Of a DNA stretch of 64,000 bases, positions 58,691 through 64,000 are shown in pieces. Under the pieces are notes generated by a model. It searched no databases, was not told where the DNA came from, and saw nothing but the letters and a program-made list of their open reading frames with translations. Every line of letters begins with the position of its first letter. The stretch's first letter is position 1. The stretch is from Paraburkholderia sediminicola (lineage in GTDB: Bacteria; Pseudomonadota; Gammaproteobacteria; Burkholderiales; Burkholderiaceae), in NCBI RefSeq assembly GCF_902859805.1, contig NZ_CADIKC010000004.1, positions 434,001 to 498,000 of the forward strand. Direction: 5' to 3'. The position numbers and the translations under genes were made by a program.

Positions 58691-60934
58691 TCAGGCGGTT
58701 TGTAGTTGGCTACCGACCGGCAATTGCCGCAGCCGCTTGCCGGTGGCCGCAAAAATCGCGTTCGTCAGAGCCGGCGCGAGCGCCGCCGTGCCCGGTTCGC
58801 CGATGCCGCCAGGCGCCTCGCTGCTCTTCACGATATGCACCTCGATCGGTGGTGTTTGATCGATGCGCAGCATCCGGTAGTCGGTGAAGTTGTTCTGCTC
58901 GACTCGACCGTCCTTGATCGTGATTTCGCTGTAGAGCGCCGCCGTGATGCCGAAGATGATGCCGCCCTGTACCTGCGCTTCGATCGTGTTCGGATTCACC
59001 ACCATCCCGCAATCGACCGCACACACGATGCGTTTCACGGCCACCTCGCCCTGATCGACCGCAACGTCGACCACGATCGAAAAGAAGCTGCCGAACGCAT
59101 GCATCACCGACACGCCGCGCCCTTGCCCCTTCGGCACCGCGCTGCCCCAGTTCGCCGCCTGCGTTGCAGTATTGAGCACGTTCAGCGCTCGCGGCGTTTT
59201 GCCCAGCAGATCCTGCCGGTATTTGACCGGATCGACTTTCGCCTGCGCGGCGAGTTCGTCGATGAAACTCTCGACCACGAAGGTGCCGCGCGTCGGCCCC
59301 ACGCCGCGCCAGAACGCAGTCGGCACTGCATGCGGTTCCTGACGCACATAGTCGATCAGTTGATTCGGCAGGTCGTACGGCAGATCAGAGGCGACTTCCA
59401 CTGCGTCCGGATCGAGCCCATTTTTGAATGCGGGCGGTGCGAAGCGCGCCATGATCGAGGAACCGACAATCCGGTGCTGCCACGCGATCGGCTTGCCGTT
59501 CGCGTCGAGGCCCGCGGAGATCTTGTCGTAGTAGTACGGCCGGTACATGTCGTGCTGGATGTCTTCCTCACGCGTCCACAGCACCTTCACCGGCGTCGAC
59601 ACCTGCTTGCCGATCTTGACCGCCTGCGTGACCATGTCGAACTCGAGCCGCCGGCCGAAGCCGCCGCCGAGCAGATGGTTGTGCACGACGATCTTGTCGG
59701 CAGGCAAGCCGGTGACGGCAACCGCGGCGTCCACCACCCGCGTCGGCACCTGCGAGCCGAGCCAGACGTCGCAGCCGTCGGGCCGCACGTGCACCGTACA
59801 GTTGATCGGCTCCATCGTGGCGTGCGCGAGGAACGGCTGCTGATACACGGCATCGACGCGTGTCTTCGCGTTTGAAAACGCGTTGTTCACGTCGCCGTCT
59901 TTACGCGCCACCGCGCCGTTGCGCTGCGACGCATTGGCCAGATCGTCGACGATCTGCTTCATGCCGACCTGCGCGCCCGCGCCTTCGTTCCATTTGATAT
60001 CCAGCGCCTGCAAACCGCGTTTGGCGGCCCACGTGTGATCGCCGATCACGGCGACCGCGTTATCGACTTTGACAACCTGGCGCACGCCGGGAATTTTCTT
60101 CGCGTTGGTATCGTCGACGCTTGCAAGCGTGCCGCCGAACACCGGGCAGTTCGCGATGGCCGCGTAGACCATGTCGGGCACGCGCACGTCCAGTCCGAAC
60201 ATCGCCGTGCCGTCGACCTTCTCCGGCGAATCGAGACGCTTCACCGCCGTGCCGATCACCTTGAAGTCTTTCGGATCTTTCAACTTGACGTTCTGCGGTG
60301 CGGGCAGTTTGGCTGCGGCCGTCACCAGCTGACCGTAGCCAATGCTGCGACTGCTCGCTGCATGAATCACCTGACCGGCTTCTGCATGACAGCTGGCCGG
60401 ATCGACCTGCCATTGCTGCGCGGCAGCGCTGATCAATACGGTGCGCGCCGTCGCGCCAGCCCGGCGCATCGGCTCCCATGCATAGCGGATCGACGTCGAG
60501 CCGCCAGTGAGCTGGCCGCCGAGCAGTGGATCCATGAAAAGCTTTTCGTTCGGCGGTGCATGGTCGAGCGTGACGGAATCGAGCGGCACTTCAAGCTCTT
60601 CGGCGATCAGCATCGGAATCGACGTGTAGACGCCTTGTCCCATTTCGACCTTCGGAATCACCAGCGTGACCTTGCCCGCGGTGTCGATCTGGATGAACGC
60701 GTTCGGCGCGAACACGCCGTTTTGCGGCGCTTCGTCGGCGTCACCGCCAATCACCGATTTGCCGGTTTTCTGGTCCTGACTCGCGGCCGGCATGCTGAAG
60801 CCGAGCAGCAAGCCGCCGCCGGTTGCAGCGCCCACCGTGACGCCAAATTTGAGGAAGGTGCGACGCGAGATGCCGCCCTTGCGCACGTTCAACGGCTGCG
60901 CGCCGTTTTGTGAATCGAGCAATCCCTGGGACAT
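58691..60934 (-). CDS. Molybdopterin-binding aldehyde/isoquinoline oxidoreductase large subunit (IorB-like)
   Basis: A 747-residue xanthine-oxidase-family subunit exported by Tat (SRRTFLKFGVTVGAATGG near residue 23). Molybdopterin-domain marks include FIQIDTAGKVTLVIPKVEMG, HNHLLGGGFGRRLEFDMVTQ and, close to the C-terminus, GGIGEPGTAAL with the catalytic Glu. It hydroxylates N-heteroaromatics or oxidises aldehydes in the periplasm. ATG 60934 begins one base after the small-subunit stop. There is no FAD subunit; electrons go to the cytochrome. Confidence 0.94.
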   Translation of the reverse strand: MSQGLLDSQNGAQPLNVRKGGISRRTFLKFGVTVGAATGGGLLLGFSMPAASQDQKTGKSVIGGDADEAPQNGVFAPNAFIQIDTAGKVTLVIPKVEMGQGVYTSIPMLIAEELEVPLDSVTLDHAPPNEKLFMDPLLGGQLTGGSTSIRYAWEPMRRAGATARTVLISAAAQQWQVDPASCHAEAGQVIHAASSRSIGYGQLVTAAAKLPAPQNVKLKDPKDFKVIGTAVKRLDSPEKVDGTAMFGLDVRVPDMVYAAIANCPVFGGTLASVDDTNAKKIPGVRQVVKVDNAVAVIGDHTWAAKRGLQALDIKWNEGAGAQVGMKQIVDDLANASQRNGAVARKDGDVNNAFSNAKTRVDAVYQQPFLAHATMEPINCTVHVRPDGCDVWLGSQVPTRVVDAAVAVTGLPADKIVVHNHLLGGGFGRRLEFDMVTQAVKIGKQVSTPVKVLWTREEDIQHDMYRPYYYDKISAGLDANGKPIAWQHRIVGSSIMARFAPPAFKNGLDPDAVEVASDLPYDLPNQLIDYVRQEPHAVPTAFWRGVGPTRGTFVVESFIDELAAQAKVDPVKYRQDLLGKTPRALNVLNTATQAANWGSAVPKGQGRGVSVMHAFGSFFSIVVDVAVDQGEVAVKRIVCAVDCGMVVNPNTIEAQVQGGIIFGITAALYSEITIKDGRVEQNNFTDYRMLRIDQTPPIEVHIVKSSEAPGGIGEPGTAALAPALTNAIFAATGKRLRQLPVGSQLQTA

Positions 60935-60935
60935 G

Positions 60936-61391
60936 TCAGGCTCCCTTCGCGGCTTGCTTGATCGCCGCGCGGATGCGGTTGTACGTCCCACAGCGGCAGA
61001 TGTTGCCGGCCATGGCGGCGTCGATATCCGCATCGGTTGGATTGGGGTTGCTCGCGATCAGCGAAGCCGCCGACATCACCTGCCCGGACTGACAGTAGCC
61101 GCACTGCACGACGTCCAGCTGACGCCACGCCTGCTGCACCTTCTGCCCGGCCGGCGTGCTGCCGACTGCTTCGATGGTGGTGATTTTCTTATCGCCGACA
61201 GCCGCCGCCGGCAGCACGCACGAACGCACCGCGACGCCGTCGAGATGCACGGTGCACGCGCCGCATTGAGCGATACCACAACCGAACTTGGTGCCGGTCA
61301 AACCGACGAGGTCGCGCAAAACCCACAGGAGGGGCATGTCGGGGGGTGCGTCGACGGTATGCGTCTGGCCGTTGATGTTGAACGTTGTCAT
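60936..61391 (-). CDS. [2Fe-2S] small subunit of the molybdenum oxidoreductase (IorA-like)
   Basis: A 151-residue iron-sulfur subunit: plant-type ferredoxin cluster in KFGCGIAQCGACTVHLDG and the second cluster in VQCGYCQSGQVMSAASLI plus GNICRCGTYNRIRAAI. It relays electrons from molybdenum to the cytochrome. No signal peptide, so it travels with the large subunit through Tat. First gene of the three-gene operon. Confidence 0.96.
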   Translation of the reverse strand: MTTFNINGQTHTVDAPPDMPLLWVLRDLVGLTGTKFGCGIAQCGACTVHLDGVAVRSCVLPAAAVGDKKITTIEAVGSTPAGQKVQQAWRQLDVVQCGYCQSGQVMSAASLIASNPNPTDADIDAAMAGNICRCGTYNRIRAAIKQAAKGA

Positions 61392-61844
61392 GGGCGGCTC
61401 CGGGTGGGGTTTATTGTTTATCAGACTGTTTAGACAGAGACGTCGAACCAAAACGCAAAGACTTGCCGTGTTTATTCGACACGCCGTGCTAATACGTCAT
61501 GCGGCTACAGTTCAATTGCAGGGCAATGAGTACAGTAAATGATGCGCAGCGCGCGTGCACTGGAAGGGACCTGGAAATTGTAGCCGTGGATAAAGAAGTT
61601 CGCCGACAGCGTGAAATGATCGCGTGCGCATCCACACGGCGAAAAGGACTTCGCGGCGATGCTTGCTGGAAGTGAAACGAGATTCAAATCAATGCGTTAC
61701 CATTGCGGCATTGGTTTGATCTGATGCGCTTCGCGTGAGCGCATCAATCTTATTGATGGATCTGCGAGCGATTTTGTTAGCATGGATCTGGCTTGACCCG
61801 ATCGCCCGGCTTTGCCCGGCATGACTATCCGAAGGAGCGGCACG
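61392..61844. other. Non-coding gap with divergent promoters
   Basis: AT-richer stretch at 61430-61560 and a GATCTGATGCGCTTCG / GAGCGCATCAATC pair near 61716-61750. No gene is supported. Confidence 0.45.
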
Positions 61845-62243
61845 ATGAACGACCAGCAATGCATTCAATTCCTCTCGGAGATTCGCAAACCGCTATTGGC
61901 GCTGCACAAGTCGATTCTCGATCACGAGCGCGCGGCGTATGAAAAGGAATTCGGCCCTGTGACTCCGGCGGCCTTCCTGCAGGTGCTCATTAACGGCTCG
62001 GCGTTCCGCTGGCTCACGCCGCTCTCCACGGTAATCGCCAACGTCGACGAAATTCTCGACGACAAGGAAGCGGACGCCGCCGATCGGCTCGCCGCAGCCG
62101 AAGCCGTCTCCGGCCTCTTTTCTCCCGACCAGCCCAACAACGCATTCCTGCCGCGCTACTTGCCGCTCCTGCAAGTCGACCCGGCGATCCTGCATCACCA
62201 CGGCCAGGTTTCGCAATTGCTGCGCGGCGCTGAAGCGAAGTAA
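61845..62243 (+). CDS. Hypothetical protein (132 aa)
   Basis: A 132-residue, mostly helical cytosolic protein: MNDQQCIQFLSEIRKPLLAL, AYEKEFGPVTPAAFLQVLIN then GSAFRWLTPLSTVIANVDEI, and NNAFLPRYLPLLQVDPAILH. AAGGAGCGGCACG gives a good ribosome site for ATG 61845. Composition and codon use look like a normal gene. I recognise no named family. It stands alone. Confidence 0.8.
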   Translation: MNDQQCIQFLSEIRKPLLALHKSILDHERAAYEKEFGPVTPAAFLQVLINGSAFRWLTPLSTVIANVDEILDDKEADAADRLAAAEAVSGLFSPDQPNNAFLPRYLPLLQVDPAILHHHGQVSQLLRGAEAK

Positions 62244-62711
62244 CCGGCGGCGCGTTACTACGCCTGGGGCTCGTTGGGCTTCGCTGGCGTTAGCCGGAGG
62301 CTGTCGCTGTAGTGAAGCGTGGCAGCGCGGCATCCGGTATTGATTGCGCCTTCGGCTCCCGAATTCGCTCACCATTGCCATGCGCACATTCTGGTCGATC
62401 ACGCGTCGTTTCGTTGGATACTGATTCGACGCGCCCTCGATGATTACCAGGCTCCCCGAATCCAGCCGACACAAAAATACCTTGTTTCAAGGTGATTTAT
62501 GCTCGTTTCGTAACAGTGCGCGATATCCACGTCAATCACCCTTCAATCCGGCAACGCCGTTCGGCACGATCTTTTGAATTTGCCTGGCTTTGCTGAATAA
62601 AACAAAGGTGAGCTTTTGCGGGAGGCTTTCCGGGCGTGTTACGAAAAGCCGGTCAGCGCGCTTCGGAGCACCCTGCTAAGGTAAGCAGACTTTCTCGCGA
62701 CGTTCATCATC
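62244..62711. other. Non-coding gap
   Basis: No gene. A small hairpin ACCTTG-TTT-CAAGGT at 62477-62491 has an A5 tract on its left but no transcript that would use it. Confidence 0.45.
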
Positions 62712-63530
62712 ATGCAAAACTGGCCGCTTCCTGAAAGCTATACGTTCCGTGATCAAACCGTGCGTTTTCGCGTGACCGGCGACGGCCCACCGCTGGTGCT
62801 GGTTCATGGCACGCCGTTTTCTTCGTATGTGTGGCATCGCATCGCCCCGCATCTCGCGCAAGTACGCACCGTGTATTACTACGATCTGCTTGGCTACGGC
62901 CAATCCGAGCAACGCGACGCTCAGGACGTCTCGCTCGGCGTGCAGAACGTGCTGCTGGCGGAATTGCTCGCGCATTGGGACCTCACGAATCCGGACATCG
63001 TCGCGCATGATTTCGGCGGCGCGACTTCCCTGCGCGCGCATCTCATTGACGGGTGCGACTATCGCAGCCTCACGCTGATCGATCCGGTGGCAGTCGCACC
63101 ATGGGGTTCGCCTTTTGTGCAGCACGTGCGCGAACATGGCGCAGCGTTTGCCGGGCTGCCGCCCTATATCCACGAAGCGGTTGTGAAGGCCTACGTGCGC
63201 GGCGCGATTGCTCGCGACATTCCGGACGAGGAACTCGCGCCTTATGTGACACCGTGGCTCGGCGCAACGGGACAAGCCGCGTTCTACCGCCAGATCGCCC
63301 AGATGGATCAGCGCTACACCGACGCGGTCGAAACACGTTATTCGCAGATGCGTTGCCCGACGCAAATCCTGTGGGGCGAAGACGACCAATGGATTCCGCT
63401 TGAACGCGGCCGGCAACTGGCGGCGGTCATACCCGAGGCGCGCTTCCAGGCGGTGCCCAAGGCCGGTCATCTGGTGCAGGAAGATGCGCCCGAAGCGATC
63501 GTCGCAGCGGCGCTGCGCTGGTTCGATTGA
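62712..63530 (+). CDS. Alpha/beta hydrolase with aspartate nucleophile (haloalkane dehalogenase/epoxide hydrolase-like)
   Basis: A 272-residue alpha/beta hydrolase. The oxyanion loop HGTP is at residues 32-35, the nucleophile is Asp100 (VAHDFGGATS) rather than Ser, the acid lies in LWGEDDQWIP and the base His near residue 253 (GHLVQED). An Asp nucleophile marks haloalkane/haloacetate dehalogenases and epoxide hydrolases; the Trp usual after the Asp is Phe here, so the exact class is open. It stands alone. Confidence 0.9.
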   Translation: MQNWPLPESYTFRDQTVRFRVTGDGPPLVLVHGTPFSSYVWHRIAPHLAQVRTVYYYDLLGYGQSEQRDAQDVSLGVQNVLLAELLAHWDLTNPDIVAHDFGGATSLRAHLIDGCDYRSLTLIDPVAVAPWGSPFVQHVREHGAAFAGLPPYIHEAVVKAYVRGAIARDIPDEELAPYVTPWLGATGQAAFYRQIAQMDQRYTDAVETRYSQMRCPTQILWGEDDQWIPLERGRQLAAVIPEARFQAVPKAGHLVQEDAPEAIVAAALRWFD

Positions 63531-63617
63531 GCGAAGGCGCGTTACGGGTAGACGATCTGATCTGCCCGGGAGCAGGCGCGGAGGACTCGGAGGACTCGAA
63601 TGCGAGGATGTGACGAA

Positions 63618-63654
63618 GCAGCGACCCTGGCAAATTAATGACCGGGATCGCTGC
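63618..63654 (+). terminator. Possible terminator after the hydrolase gene
   Basis: GCAGCGACCCTGG and CCGGGATCGCTGC pair except one mismatch and one wobble, with an 11-base AT-rich loop, then CTGTTTGG. Weak T-run. Confidence 0.4.
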
Positions 63655-63699
63655 CTGTTTGGTATTGGCGAAAAATCGCCGGCTGATTCTTAGGCGCGC

Positions 63700-64000
63700 C
63701 TAGCCGCGGCCTTGCGGCAAATAGGGCATCGGATCGACCGGCTTGCCGTCGCGGCGCAACTCGAAGCCGACGGACACGCGCGAGTTGTTCTCGTCGCCCA
63801 TCTCGGCAATCTGCTGGCCTTGCCGCACGATGTCGCCGATTTTGACCAGCAGCTTGCGGTTGTGCGAGTACGCGGTCAAAAAGTCCTTGTTGTGCTGAAC
63901 GATGATCAAACTGCCGTAGCCGTTCAAACCGGTGCCGGCGTACATCACCTTGCCGTCGGCCGCGGCCCGCACCGGATCACCGACCTTGCCGCCGATTTCG
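63700..64000 (-). CDS. nlpD: NlpD-like LytM-domain protein, C-terminal part
   Basis: The last ~100 residues of an M23/LytM protein cut by the window edge; the frame runs on to base 64000. VMYAGTGLNGYGSLIIVQHN, YSHNRKLLVKIGDIVRQGQQ and IAEMGDENNSRVS fit NlpD/EnvC activators of cell-wall amidases. In active M23 peptidases the late strand carries HxH; here it reads FELRRDG, so the domain is a non-catalytic activator. Confidence 0.9.
   Translation of the reverse strand, partial: EIGGKVGDPVRAAADGKVMYAGTGLNGYGSLIIVQHNKDFLTAYSHNRKLLVKIGDIVRQGQQIAEMGDENNSRVSVGFELRRDGKPVDPMPYLPQGRG

Noticed and set aside
62477..62491. Short hairpin as a terminator
   Set aside because: Only a 6-bp stem, and no minus-strand gene lies upstream of it.
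1..64000. CRISPR array, tRNA, rRNA, integrase or intact insertion sequence
   Set aside because: No regularly spaced direct repeats, no cloverleaf-like sequence, no transposase or integrase motifs were found by reading.

Overview
The window looks like a chromosomal segment of a GC-rich betaproteobacterium of the Burkholderiales, most likely a Paraburkholderia or close relative. This rests on protein content (two DUF4148 precursors, a lipase with its Lif foldase, GcvA-type LysR regulators, an NlpD-like LytM protein) and on base composition. It is recognition by eye, not a database result. No rRNA, tRNA, CRISPR array, prophage or intact insertion sequence was seen.

Left part, 1-27.8 kb: loosely packed, mostly accessory genes with long non-coding gaps. 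It holds a secreted DUF4822-like protein, an orphan SMI1/KNR4 protein, a TetR-SDR-oxidoreductase block with two copies of one operator, a Nudix gene coupled to a frameshifted small gene, a DMT exporter, a divergent histidine kinase/response regulator pair, a diguanylate cyclase, a chemoreceptor, a TetR/VOC divergent pair with two identical palindromes, a LysR-controlled five-gene operon (PanE-like, VOC, MaoC, CaiB-type CoA-transferase, AroE-like; 16.9-20.7 kb), a LysR/NmrA pair, an SDR remnant running into an XRE-cupin regulator, a divergent PyrF homologue, a DUF1488 protein and a Phd/ParE toxin-antitoxin pair. A roughly 40-bp dispersed palindromic repeat lies in several of the gaps of this part and was not seen to the right of it.

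Middle part, 27.8-49.3 kb: denser and more core-like. It has a SWIM-SNF2 helicase, a DeoR regulator divergent from a DAO-GcvT dehydrogenase, an ECF sigma locus (SrpA-like catalase, frameshifted cytochrome b561, DUF4148, two anti-sigma-like membrane proteins), the lipase and its foldase, an AraC/NmrA pair, ribA, a CBS protein, a possible structured RNA, a second DUF4148 protein, an alkyladenine glycosylase, a BON protein and a ChaA-type antiporter. Four copies of GGAATARA-N14/15-GTT stand before the ECF gene, the first anti-sigma gene, the DUF4148 gene and the catalase gene, which defines a compact ECF regulon.

Right part, 49.3-64 kb: a GcvA-like LysR regulator divergent from a complete polyamine-type ABC importer, followed by an amino-acid-type binding protein and two permeases without their own ATPase. 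Facing it is an IorAB-type molybdenum oxidoreductase with a tri-haem cytochrome c. Then come an unknown 132-aa protein, an aspartate-nucleophile alpha/beta hydrolase and the C-terminus of an NlpD-like protein cut by the window edge.

Points most worth following up: the reconstructed ECF regulon with its broken b561 partner, the uncharacterised AroE/PanE/MaoC/CaiB operon, the active-site change in the PyrF homologue, the shared TetR operators, the structured RNA candidate at 45.6 kb and the dispersed intergenic repeat family.
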